A DNA stretch of 64,000 bases from Trileptium ribeirensis (Eukaryota > Nematoda > Enoplea > Enoplida > Thoracostomopsidae): NCBI GenBank assembly GCA_030248225.1, contig JASANE010018398.1:83617-147616 (forward strand). Direction: 5' to 3'. Of the stretch, positions 20,011-31,861 are shown piece by piece. The translations under genes and the position numbers were made by a program. The notes under the pieces were generated by a model. It did no database searches, was not told the origin of the DNA, and was given only the letters and a program-made list of their open reading frames with translations. How positions within the stretch are numbered: position 1 is the first letter of the stretch; the number at the start of each line of letters is the position of its first letter.

Positions 20011-20699
20011 TGAAAAATGAGATCTCAAGAAAAGGGAATAAATATGGGACAATGATATAGGGATTATGAACCTAGGATTGCACAGTGTATATTTGCTACA
20101 ACAAGATGTATATAGCCATTCATGTCGTTATATTATCGTGTGTCTATCAATGTATGTATGCTATATCAAAAAGGGAGATTTTGGCCATAAAAGCACCCCA
20201 AATAAACCTTTCAAACCCAGGTAAAAAGTCATTTTTCCCCTTAAAATATAGGAGGAGGACTTAGAGTCGAGTTTCGGGATCACCATATCAATAAAGTACA
20301 GCCAACATCCGTCACAAAAATAATTTGTCGACCAGATAAACTAAGCCAAAAGCAATAATCGTTCGTGTAACACTTAGTGATACACTATCTGTATATACCG
20401 GTTAATTTATTTTGGGGTTTTTCTCTTCTTTTCCTTCTTGGGTCCTCTGGTATCAGTCTTCCTGCACATCCTCCTTTTTGACAGGGGATCCCGACAGGGA
20501 TCCCGAAGTAAGAGAGAAAATGGTGACAATAAAACGGACACATACAGCCGTTATTTTAAACCCGTATATCTAAGTCCGAAAATTTCCATTTAAAATTATA
20601 AGAGATGTAACAGGGCCGCTTCGGCCCTGTCACGAGCATTTCAGGATCATCGTACTCAAAACCGTAGCGGGAAGCGTTGGCACATGACCGTTGGCATAA

Positions 20700-21075
20700 A
20701 TATTATATACCGTTTTGTTTTACCGTTTTGTATAAAAAATCGCATACCGTTTTGTATGAAATATCGCATACCGTTTTGTATAAAAATATCGTTTACCGTT
20801 TTGTATAAAATACCGTTTACCGTTTTGTATAAAACATCGCATACCGTTTTGTATAAAATATCGTTTACCGTTTTGTATAAAATATCGTTTACCGTTTTGT
20901 ATAAAATATCGTTTACCGTTTTGTATAAAATATCGCATGCCGTTTTGTATAAAAAAATATCGTTTACCGTTTTGTATAAAAATATCGTTTACCGTTTTGT
21001 ATAAGAATATCATATACCGTTCTGTATATAACTGTTGTATACCGTTTTGTACAAAAGTGTTGTATACTGTTTGTA
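20700..21075 (+). repeat. Tandem repeat of about 24 bp
   Basis: Roughly 15 copies of a unit built on taccgttttgtataaaatat, with length variation of a few bases in the A-run. Both strands appear open for 100-120 codons because of composition and period; I do not treat these as genes. Confidence 0.9.
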
Positions 21076-22634
21076 TTAATTGCCGCAATTGACCATCGGG
21101 ACGCGTGTTGTGTGAGGTACGATGAACAGAATAAAGAAATCAGGTTGATCCAGCCGATTTAGGATACTGAACCCCACGCTCCGCACCGACAGAGTAAGCA
21201 TCACGCTGGAACCACAACCAGCAGCCGCTACGCGTTAAAACCGTGACGGTTACGACCGTCCGGAAATAGGAGGCCCCTGACTGCACGTTCAAGAAAACAA
21301 GTTTGATAAGACCGAAATCAAAAATATTAACTTTACTTGGTTTTAGCAATGTACTGAGTAATGGTCACGGAAAACAGCAAGTCAAAATAAGCGGAAATCA
21401 CACTTTTGGTAGTCTTCGCAAGCATGCGGAACGACGGATGCCGGGTTAATTTGAAGGCTCGCCACCGTCTACGGTACCAGGATCCGGAAAATAACTAGAG
21501 CAGGTTGGTAGGACACTTTGGGAGTTATGGTCGGCCATCCAAAACCGCCCCGGACAACGCCGAAAATTCGCCTGTAATACGTAGAGACAATCGCTACTTA
21601 CGCTAGGTAGGATTGTCGCCGTGGAACCCGGACTATCACTTTCCATGTAGTTAGGACATATCATATATAAAGTATGTCATGTATCTATTTATGTGTGTGC
21701 CCTGTGGACAACTTTTAGGCAAAACCGCCTTGTTTCTGTAGCCTATTGCAGTATGCAACCAATACAAAACCCACTTTCCGATGTCCCCGTCGCCATACCC
21801 CGCGTCAGAACCGGCGCATGCGACCCCTCGTTTTGTTCATCGCGACTAGTGGAGTCCAACAATATGCGTCGAACCTTCGCCCGAACCCTTGCTGACCCGC
21901 GGCAGTCACTCAAAGATGCCTAGAAAGCGGCTGCCGACCGCTGATTGGCACCGATAATTCAAGATTTTTCGCTCCACTTTAAAATGGGCGAACCGCCCCT
22001 CATTGGATTTGTCTCGATGAGGCATTTCCAAAAATACCCGGCGGGTCTCGATCCGCCGCACCGTTAACCCGGACGACCAACAAACGCGCCCACACCGTAG
22101 TCATCACTCTCCCTAATAGCCGCGATTTTAGTACCGTTTTTACCCCTGCCGCCCTAGTAGCGATATCACCCCTCATTTAAATCGCCATTGGACGGTGAGT
22201 CCAACGATACCCGGCGGGCGCCGCTCCGCCCATCCGTTAGCGCAGGAGAGCCCGCTAAAACTCCCCATACTAATATACATCGGTACCCATGTGAGGGTCC
22301 CGACCCGCTTCTATGTCTACCCCCTTTTGTTTGGTATCAATCGACCCCGTTTTCCGTCCTGGGATCGAATCTGACCCCAGCCCCTCGAAAATCGTCCCGG
22401 ATTCCCCTTGCCCCGCTTCCCTTCCCACACCCGCCTCGTGTCCTCGCTGTCCTTTCGCTTTTGTCCTCGTCCTCTCTCTAACCGACGTTTCTGGTCGGTT
22501 TTCTTCTTTGTCGTCGTTGTTGTTGTTGTTTTTGGTGTGTTATGAGTATGTATTTATCCTGAGCGACCTTTCTGTCGCTCAGGACGCCAATGTGTCTACT
22601 GTGTGTAGTATGGGTATGTCTGTGTGTCTATGTG

Positions 22635-22750
22635 TTTATATATATGTATATATTATATATATATAAGAACTGCATAGTTCTTATATATATATATATATAT
22701 AATATATAAATATATAAGAGGTATATTATATATATAAATATATATATGAG
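22635..22750 (+). repeat. AT microsatellite with central inverted repeat
   Basis: (TA)n tracts flank a short inverted repeat (aagaact-gcat-agttctt at about 22664-22682), so the whole could fold into a long AT hairpin. Confidence 0.8.
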
Positions 22751-23300
22751 GTCATGGAAAAAACGGACGGACGAGGACATCGTACGTTAAAATTTGTTAA
22801 ATTTCAGAGTTTTACGGGCGGACGAGACATGGACGGATAGGACTAACGGGGGGCGACTTTAGGGCCCTGCCGCGGACCCTAGGGACCCTGGAACGGGGTG
22901 CCTGACAGATTAGGAATACGTAAGGATTCGCCCCGTCTCTGGCCTGGAGACGGGCACGTTTCCGCCGTTGGTTCCCCCCCGGCGCGACTTTGAAGCAGAC
23001 ATACTCGCTTGAAAATTAGAAATTAGCTTGATTTTTCTTCACGTTCTAAGGTGTCCTCGCGAGTTGGGGTCACTTTTCAAATTCAATTTAGTTTAATTAG
23101 GAGGGCGGTAAGTCGAAAACCACAAAGGCCGAGTTGATGTTTGCCGACTCGGATAGGCTGGGAAGAGTAAATAGTCCAAAATTCGAGCAGATTGTCACGC
23201 TAATTGGGGCTGAAGAAGGAAATTGCGTGACCAGAAAGTATCTGCAATAGTTTAAGTTAAGCTGGGACCGGAAACAGTTCAAATCTTGTTAGTTTAGGAT

Positions 23301-26300
23301 CTGATTTCGCTGGACATCCGGCGATAAGGACGGGAAATTGGGACTTCAAAATTTACTTTTCTTGGGAAAATTTAGACAAAAATCACAGATGGTCAACTTC
23401 CGAGTACTCGGAAGATTCAAACTTAAGGTCGGCAAATTTAATTGAAGCCGACTCTCTTTAAGGACATCGACGGTTTACGGTAGCCGTCAAGATTTAAATT
23501 CCCGGAAGTGTCCCCAATTGGACACTGGATTTAAAACCCAAAAAAGTGGGCGTCACGAAATCGCCAACGATTGGACAGCGACAAAATCGCCATCCTTAAC
23601 TACAGGCAGAAATTTCGAGGTTACGACCAACGCGTCGAATCTTGGAATCAGTTCGACTAGGTCAGCGCGGAGTTCGGTCGACTTTACTGACCGGCTCCGA
23701 CGCTTAACTTTAATCTCCAGTTGTTTTCTATTTCGTGTTTGCTTTCTCGTGGTTTTCGGTTTGTGTGTTTATGGCTGTCCCGGATCAAATATTGTAAGTC
23801 GAGAGGAGAACCGAGAGTACGGGGGTTTACTTTCCCCAGATGTAACGGTGACAGGCCATTCATAGGCAGTTAGTTAGGTTCGTTGAAAAGCCTCCACGCA
23901 CCGAGTCCCGTTTCGGGCATCGTGGGCGATCGCACGGGATTGCTGTAGAGCATAGGACAAATAGCCGAAGTCCGTCTGATTCCCCGTGGTCTTAGGTAAG
24001 GCACAACAAAATGGACGCTTCACGTCCAGACTTTACATGACCTGCTTCTTTTGAGTTAGGTTCAATGAATTTTCCTGAGCCGACCACGGTCAAATTTCTT
24101 GAACGTGCCTACCACGAAATAAGAACTTGTTCTATGATTTGTTCTGTTGGTTTTCCAAATTTGCAGCTTAGTGGACTGTTCAATGCTCATGCCGTGTTTG
24201 GGCTTGGACGGAAATGCAGATTAGGGACGGAGGACTAGCCTCCGTCGGGTTTTAGGAAACCCTTAAAATGTCATTCTGTTCTTGAGTTAAGAAAATTTGG
24301 GGAATACAAAAGACAGATCAAATTCTAGGTATTATCACTTGAGCTTAAGGTGTTTGCTACCTACGCTGAATGATGCTTACGGATTATCTCAGTTTGATTG
24401 GTTGACGGCAACCCTAAGGCGTCTTTACACATTTAGCTGACATCTTACCTAGGCACAAGTCTCACGGTGACGACTGACCGGATTAACTCTAGGTGTCCTT
24501 CTAGACCCCCCCGCCTTAACCAAAAAGGAGCTGGAGGCACACGCCCCCAGCTGAGCAAAATTTCGCCGACCTCGACCTAGGACGATGACGCGTCGTTCTA
24601 TGGTAATACACAGGTTTTGGACCCAAATAAGAACGTGGTCAAAACAATTAAATTTACCAGTGCTCTTTATTGCCATGCGCAATGGTCTTCTCTCGAGACC
24701 ATTGTCTAGAAGGATCAGAATTGAGGCTCGCCCTCTGAGCCATCGCTAGAAACCGCCGTTGCGGGAGAAACACATTGTGTCCCCGCCTTCAAACAAAATT
24801 TTAGGACTTTCTAAAAATAAAGAAAACTTACCTCCTCGCCCGGGCCATTTCGGCGCCAAACCGGGCAAGTGCAAAACCCCTTTTTCTTTTTGGAGCGAGT
24901 TGATCGCTGAGTTTAGCCAGGTTTCACTATTTATCATGAGTGCCCGTTAGGCTATGTACTATGTATGCCAGGTTTCTCCTTTCTATAGTTTCAGTGTCAG
25001 CCAGTGCTGTTTTCTCAGTTAGTGAGTTGAACCTGCACGGAGAATTTAAGTCCGCTGCAGTTTTACAGGTCTTAACCATTCAGCCATAGGAACATATCGA
25101 CTTTTACTATTAAGTCGATAATAACTCAACTGCAGTGCAGTGCAGTTGAGGCACTGCATTATTGCAGTGTAATAGAAAAAGCATCGATAGGGAGTGTCAA
25201 CGAAACGTCAACAGAAGAGAAAACAAAGGACGCGAATGCGTCCGGGGCCGATCGCCCAGGGCCCAACTATACAAAACTACTCCAAGAGGGGCAATAAGAT
25301 CGAGTCACTCCCCGGCTCGGTGCGCTAAGTCCGAAAAAACTTCCCCCAACAAAATACCAGTAGAGAAACAAAATCAGAACTAAAATATCCAGGCTCGCCT
25401 CTAGAGGGCGACCCCGAGATCGCTTGGGAAATCGTCTAGAGCCGCTTCGCGTTACAACAGGCCCCTACCGATCTGAAACTGGATTAGTTCGCCCCCACCC
25501 CCTTTCGTTCGGTCAGTCGTACTATTTGGTAGGTATGGATGCCAAATGCTATAGGGTGAATTTATGCATACGCACTGATGAGAGTACGTCTTGAGAATAA
25601 ATTGCCAGGCACTCCGTGGCGCCACCACAACGCTGTCGAGATCGCATAGTCAGTCTGATCACCGTTGTTCCTTCCCCGGTCTGAGTATTCGTCGCCCAGA
25701 GAGACCTGCTTTAAGGAGCGATTTCCGAAGCACTCTAGGGCCCCTGCTTAGTGCACTGCATAGCTGATTAGTTCGCTAACGTTTAGTCGAAGCAGGGATA
25801 ACCGCCCCTAGTCCACGCACGCGCGTGTACCAGTATGCTCCGTATATGTTTTCTCTTTTCATGCCTTGCGCCCCATAATCCGCCGCACTGAAGTGATCAC
25901 AGCGAGCTGCGGCTAGGCTACCCTGATACGTTTTGCTTAGTTCACCACAACCTTAATTCACGAACACTCGTTCCCAACATTAACCTTTGATCATGTAAAT
26001 AAACTTGAGTTGCCGACACCGAGTAAAGTCTTATTCAATACTGAGATGATAGGGAGTTTTCTTTTCTGGTTTGTCCGCATGGACGAGCAGGCCTTGCTCG
26101 CCATGGCTTGTGTGCGAGAATGTCGCAAGCCCTGACGAGCATGACCTTCTACCTAATTTATTTGGCGTTTTACTGGAACCAAGGAGTAATGTCTAAAGAG
26201 TACAGTTGAAATTTATCTCGTCCCCAGCGACAGTTTAAAAAAGTTCAATAGGGATTTTTGAATACAATCATCGAAATAGAATTTCTTGAAAAGCGCAGGC

Positions 26301-26799
26301 CACGCCATCGATAATCCGACATTAAAACACTCAGGGCTCGTCGGAACCCTGTGGGGGCCACATAGGTCAATGCTCTAACACGGAGCATGCCGCGATTTTA
26401 ATCAGATATCTCATCTTGAGCTTCAAATTCGTAGGGACACTTGCACATTTCATTTCCACACTTATCTCACTAAAATAGAATTAAACAACTTCCGATGAGT
26501 CTAGGATAGGGAATAGCGGCTAGGCTCCATGAGCTGCGAGCAGGTGTCGGTGCTAGCCTCCCTGGGGGACCTCAGAAATCATACCCGATACTAGACACGT
26601 GCGCAGCCTTTCGGGCGGGGTCCGAACACACACCGTGAAGCGCGCCTGCGGCCTGCTAAGCTGCGTAGCTTCTTGGGTGTTACCAAGAATAGGTTCAAAT
26701 TTTTTTAATCACGGTCCACCCTTGAGGTTACGATAGCCGGGGTCGTATGGGCATGGTGTTAGGAAGTTGCGCCATGCAGCTGCGTCACCGGTTATTACA
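23301..26799 (+). repeat. 3' LTR of the giant element (minimum extent)
   Basis: The segment repeats 1-3377 with a few percent differences at its start and fewer later. It has 122 net extra bases because positions 23771-23934 are replaced by 42 different bases in the 5' LTR. It ends ...ttattaca at 26799, and AT-rich flank begins at 26800. The real LTR start may be upstream of 23301. No target duplication can be checked because the left flank is outside the window. Confidence 0.93.
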
Positions 26800-28879
26800 T
26801 AAGTACTATAACGCGCTCAATGTACACAATATCACAGGTCATAAAGAATATAAATGGGAAAAGTCAAGCTCGAAAATGGATACATTTGGTGATAGTTACA
26901 ATGCATGAGTAAACTTAGGCTGCGCCCCATACCATTCCCTTTTGACACTATGTACAAAACGCTGTTAGCGAACAAAAAGTAATTGCAATGGCCGATTTTA
27001 AATTCAAAAATTTCCGTTCGCGAACGCAGAGCGACTGACTGCAAAACGGTGGGATTTCTATTAGCTAATCACAATCCACCTATTTTCTATTTGGTCACAA
27101 ATTCGTTTCACAACGCAGAATGGGGTAATTAGCATTCCGCATTTTTTCGTTACGCTATTAACACATTTTGTTTTATTATTGATAATACATGTAGTTCGTG
27201 AACTTAACATATGATGTGCAGGTTTAAAATATTAAACGGGGGAATTTTCGTTCAATAATAAAATAAAAAATTTCTAGTTCAGATGCCGAACGGTCATAAA
27301 TCTGTTACCTAACTGTTAATAGGGCAATTTTCTGTTACTTAACGTTTTAGACTGGTTGCCCAAAACCCCAATTTTATGTTCTCTGTTATGTTGACGGATG
27401 GCTGGTACGCCGAACAAGCGATCGCCAAACGCTAATGACAAAAAGGGATGGTAAGGGGCGCACCATAAGTTTACTCATGCACAATGCAATGCCAAATGAG
27501 CAGAAATTACTTAAATAAATATAAAAATTTTGGGTGTTGTAACCGCAGCAAGTGCTATTTATTGTTATAGAACCAAGCAAAAAGCTGAAAAGCATTTTTC
27601 CAGCACTTCTTTAAAAATTAGTGTATTTTCTGAAAGCCATGTGAATTTGGCTAAATCCGGGCCATATAATGTGTTAGCGACAATGTATATTTCACATTTT
27701 AACGTAGTTTTGGCAATTGTATGTGAATGCATACCTAGTAAAAACAATTTTCTCTGATTTTGGTAAATTTTTGCCCAATTTTTGCCAGTTTTCTCCAGTT
27801 TTTGATAAAATAATTCTAAAATTTCGCTAATTTGTGCCGATGTTCCCAAAATTTCAAGAAACTTTCTGGCGCATTTCATAACTTAGAAACTCGCGGTGTC
27901 AAATTTGCAATTATATGGTATATGTAAAAACAAATCGTGATTGGATTTATATGTCAAGTGAGTAATGTCTTAGCGAGCGCGCTGTAACATACTTTCATGC
28001 TTCGAGTAGATTTAAAATAATAATATTTTAGTAAAATCAGTAAATTTTAGTAAATGCCTAAATTTGCACTAATTCGAGCTGTCCAGAGTGAAATATTTAA
28101 CTAACTGTTATAAATTAAGGCTTAATATGCAACTGTCTTGCTTCAAAATATTAGTTTGACGGAGTATAAAAATCTAAACTTAAGGTTCAAAATCACTGTG
28201 GAAAATTTGGTGTTCACATACAGTCGTATTTAATTTATAGATTAGAAATGGCATATTAACATAGGGTATAAAATTGGTAGTTGTTGTAGTCGTAAATTTA
28301 TGCTCAACTATACTTAAAATGACCCCGCCAACTTTTTTGTAAAAAATTGAGTTACCGAACATATACTAGATCACAAAAGCCTTTTTTTGTTCGCGAACAT
28401 TACATTTGGTCGCGCACAAAATTTTGTCGTGCTTGAATTAAACTAGGATGACGTTCGCGAATAAATTGAATGTACCTGTGGCGTTATAAACGAAACGGTC
28501 CTATTATTTCAATATTTTTCCTACAAAACCTATGCAACACCAATATCACATTCCACCTAACCCCCAGCCCCTGGATAGTATTATTCAAAATTATAATATC
28601 GTAACACTACAGCACGCAATGTTTCACAAGCTTTGACTACGCCATGCTACCTGACTGGTGTATTTCCTGGCAGATCACGTCTTTAGAATTATACCTACTT
28701 AATAACTTAATCTAATTTGAGACCCAAAATTATTGTAAAATTCTGCAAGGGAAATTATTTGATCTCAATCATCTTTATTTATACCATTTGCGGTAGACCA
28801 CGGATATGTACACTATACATGCTCCTTGGGATAAGAGGTTATCCCCTTGAGGCACGGATTCCCCCGGGAGCCGGATCCT
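26800..28879. other. AT-rich flank, no gene seen
   Basis: About 2 kb of AT-rich sequence with short scattered open frames of up to about 100 codons and no recognisable protein motif. I see nothing else I can support. Confidence 0.5.
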
Positions 28880-30590
28880 CTGAAGCAGTGGCGACTTTCA
28901 GACACACCAAGTGCGATCACGAGGTCAGAATTAACTTCAACACAGTTTTAAAGTTTTAAAAAAACTTTCTTATAAAGTTGTTAAAATCAGTTTATGATGG
29001 ATTTCAGAGTCGCCAAATGTGACTATGAGGTTAAAATTAACCTCAAATAGTTTTTTAAAATTTTTTTAACTTTTTAAAAAGTTTGCAAAAGTTAAATTTG
29101 GTATATAATCGATTTTCGAGGTTGGAGATACTGTGATGATGTAAAAATTATAATAACAAAATTTTATAGAACTTAGAGTCGGTAAAAATGTTATGTAGCC
29201 CACAAATGTTATGGTAAAATCAAGAATAATCTATCAAATGTTTTAAAATTTTTTTTGCAAAGTTTAGCAACTTTGGGTAACCTACGTTTTTTACATAAAA
29301 CTTTATGAGAGTGCGTTTTTCATAATTTCTACAGCGACCGGACGTTTAGAAAGCTGAAAACCTTTTATAACTATTTAAACTTTTTCTATACTTGCATACT
29401 TAACGTAATTTGAATTATTGTCTGTTTCTTTACGAAATCTAAATCTTTATCAAAAGCTTTTACAAAGTTGTGTAACTAAGAGTTTCGCATATTAGTACCA
29501 ATTTGAAACTTTACAGAAAGTTTAAAATATATTACATTTTTAAAACTTTTTATATTTATGTAACTTAAGTACTTTTAGGTACACTAGCTTTTCAAAAATG
29601 TAAGCTGAACTGAATATTTCTAGTAAACTTAAAATTTATTGAAAACTTTCGGAACAAAATTATTTGACGAGTATAATTTGGCATTACCTTTTGGTGTATC
29701 TGAAAAACTAAAAGTATACAAATGTCTTAACAGACGCAAGTGAGATTAAAATATAAACCGTATTACATTTGAAATGGTGATTTTTACCTTTCGTAGGACA
29801 AAGTAACTGAAACTAGTCGAGCACAGCCATAAATTGCTGATCTACCGAATTTAATTCTGGATGTTGTGAAAACTCATATCTAAAGGTATCAATTGCAATC
29901 CAATGTTTTCGTGTTTATCTTTGTGCTATTTAGAAGTAATTTTACATAACCCGATATATGCGTTTTTGATTTCGAATGCTTCGAATGCCTAATGCGATAT
30001 GCATAGTCAGTAATTATCTTGCTGTTGCTATTCTGGGAAAAAACATGAATATTACTAGTTTATTGTATAAATGACACAAAATTTATGTACGTTCACTTAA
30101 ATGTAGTATGAATGTGCATAGATACAATATATGCGTCGAAATATTGTAAGCTCTGCGCGTAAGTTCATGCTAATATAATAAAATTTAGGTACATACATGT
30201 TAATACAATGCGTATAGGCACATCAACGTCGAAGGGATGTATGTAAACACGATAAAATTAAATACTATTATATTGAAAATAATCGAACAATATTTCCGAA
30301 TGCAAGAAATTACACAACGTATAGTTCTGAACATACACATGAATATTTATACAACCCTATTTTGTCCTATATACTGTACACCCTTGTTTTGTACCCCTGT
30401 TTGTGTTTGTATGTCTATTTTATATGCCTGTTTTAAGGTTGTACCTCTATTGGTACTCATGTACTCCTACTTTGTACCCAAATGAGTTCATACAGAGTTT
30501 ATATATATCTCGATTATCCGGGTATGGACAACCTTATCTCTGCCCATATATATATGGGAATAGATTTGGCTATCCATATTCAAATATTCT
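28880..30590 (+). repeat. Left arm of a very long imperfect palindrome (foldback-like element)
   Basis: The reverse complement of this arm matches 35945-34920 and then 31240-30590 in the same order, with many substitutions and small indels. Examples: the stretch around cataatttctacag at 29318 pairs with that near 35438, and the block around 30045-30190 pairs with 31150-30970. The outer part contains internal subrepeats of about 110 bp with AAAGTTTT-rich spacers; the inner part has short GTACxCCT-type repeats. No transposase frame is present. Confidence 0.8.
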
Positions 30591-31240
30591 GGATATATCT
30601 ATATATGTCTATATAAATTATAGTACTGTTATAAATTGTCTATTAAAAATTATAACATATAATTATAAATTATATATTATGAACTCTTTTGGGTACAAGA
30701 TGGGGATATAGGCGTATCCACAGGAGTACGTACTAGAGGTACATACCTCACTTAGGGGCGCAACCTTACCCATAGGCGTACAAAAAAGGCTTACAAACGT
30801 TAGAATAGACGTACAAAACAAGAAAAAAGACAAAACAGAGCCACATAAATACCCATGTTTGAATGTTCAGAACAATACTACCTGTAATTACTTGTACTTG
30901 AAAATATTGTTGGTTTATGTGAAAGTGGTATATATTTTTATTGCATTCACATACATCACTAACTATTATGTATTTACCGAAATATTATTACATTTGCATG
31001 AATTTATGTAACAGAGTTTCAAATATTTCGACGCATATAATGTATCTATGTGCATTTCTGCTACATTTAAAGTGCACGTAATTAGTTTTGTACCATTTAT
31101 ACAATAAATTAATAATATTCACGTTTCATGGTTCTTGCAAAAATACTAAATATTTAGCATCAACAAGATTATTGCCGATCACGCTTGTCGCGTTTAATCA
31201 TTCGGAAGCATTCGAAGCCAAAACGTATATATTACAGCTG
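30591..31240 (-). repeat. Right arm (inner part) of the palindrome
   Basis: Inverted copy of about 29960-30590. The centre lies near 30590 in an AT-rich loop. Its far end coincides with the point where LINE-like coding sequence begins, indicating that the LINE interrupts this arm. Confidence 0.75.
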
Positions 31241-31245
31241 ACTAA

Positions 31246-31844
31246 AGTAGTAGAAGAAGAGAAAAATCTAATTGGTGAGTTGTCAAGTAAAGTTGATTCT
31301 CTTATTCAAAACCGTTATACTCTACCGACGTCTGATAATATATTTCATCCCAGCGATGCTACTTTTGGTGATAACGTGGCAATGATGAAATAAACGATGT
31401 GGAACGAAGGAAAACTAATATCATCGTGTTTAAATTAGATGAATTCGTGCCCTCGGAAGAAACTTTAGTAAAACCCGATGGTTTTGATAAGATGCTTGCG
31501 AAGCAATTGTTGGTTGCCATAAATATTCAAGAAGCGGATGCGGTTAAGCATGTTATTCGCTTAGGACATGGTTCCGCTCCACTACCGCTGAAGATAATTC
31601 TAAAAATAGTGAAATTAGTCGTTCGGTAATGGAGAATGCCAAAAACTTGAAGATAGTAACAGGTGTCCGATTTAAAAACATCAGTATTCGCAAGGATTTA
31701 ACTAAAATGCAGCAGATGAGGGAAAATGTATTATATAATGAATATAAAGCAAGAAACGACAAAGGCGAGCGGATACGATTCATCCATGGTCGGATGGTCC
31801 CTTTAGATCGTCGAGCACGATTACGAGATGCCACAACGCATTAA
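31246..31844 (+). pseudogene. LINE ORF1-like protein, frameshifted
   Basis: Three frame segments together resemble the ORF1 protein of CR1/L2-like LINEs, which binds element RNA. First comes a short coiled-coil stretch (VVEEEKNLIGELSSKVDSL) to 31393. A second segment (DVERRKTNIIVFKL) marks the start of an RRM-like fold. A third (31629-31844) has KDLTKMQQ and a basic end. Frameshifts near 31390 and 31620 separate them. The true start is not visible. Confidence 0.6.
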
Positions 31845-31861
31845 AATATAGTCGCGAACGC

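Larger units (their letters stand above)
20011..23300 (+). other. Non-coding 3' region of the giant element, possibly including the start of its 3' LTR
   Basis: I see no supported gene in 3.3 kb. It contains a perfect 9-bp hairpin (acagggccg/cggccctgt, 20610-20630) and an 8-bp palindrome repeated at 20485-20504. It also has two hairpins with similar loops (22480-22500 and 22558-22583), a 24-bp tandem array, an imperfect direct repeat (about 21990-22070 and 22170-22240) and an AT microsatellite. Since the 5' LTR start lies outside the window, the true 3' LTR start may lie here. A purine-rich run followed by TG at about 20506-20522 is one candidate polypurine tract and boundary. Confidence 0.5.
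1..26799 (+). mobile_element. Giant Ty3/gypsy-type LTR retrotransposon (5' end outside window)
   Basis: Long direct repeats at 1-3377 and 23301-26799 enclose gag, protease, RT, RNase H and integrase coding sequence, so this is one LTR retrotransposon. Both LTR copies end with the same bases (...ttattaca at 3377 and 26799). The 5' LTR begins before the window, so the element exceeds 26.8 kb, several times the usual 5-10 kb of Ty3/gypsy elements. The domain order RT, RNase H, integrase and the integrase spacing D-35-E fit Ty3/gypsy. Extra coding modules lie between gag and protease (unknown acidic ORF, env-like ORF) and after integrase (proline-rich extension, NADAR domain, SGNH-like domain). 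Reading frames are long but interrupted by single stops and frameshifts, so this copy is probably not autonomous. Confidence 0.93.

Noticed and set aside
20684..21088. Open frames on both strands over the 24-bp array
   Set aside because: Produced by the repeat itself; low complexity and no flanking coding signal.
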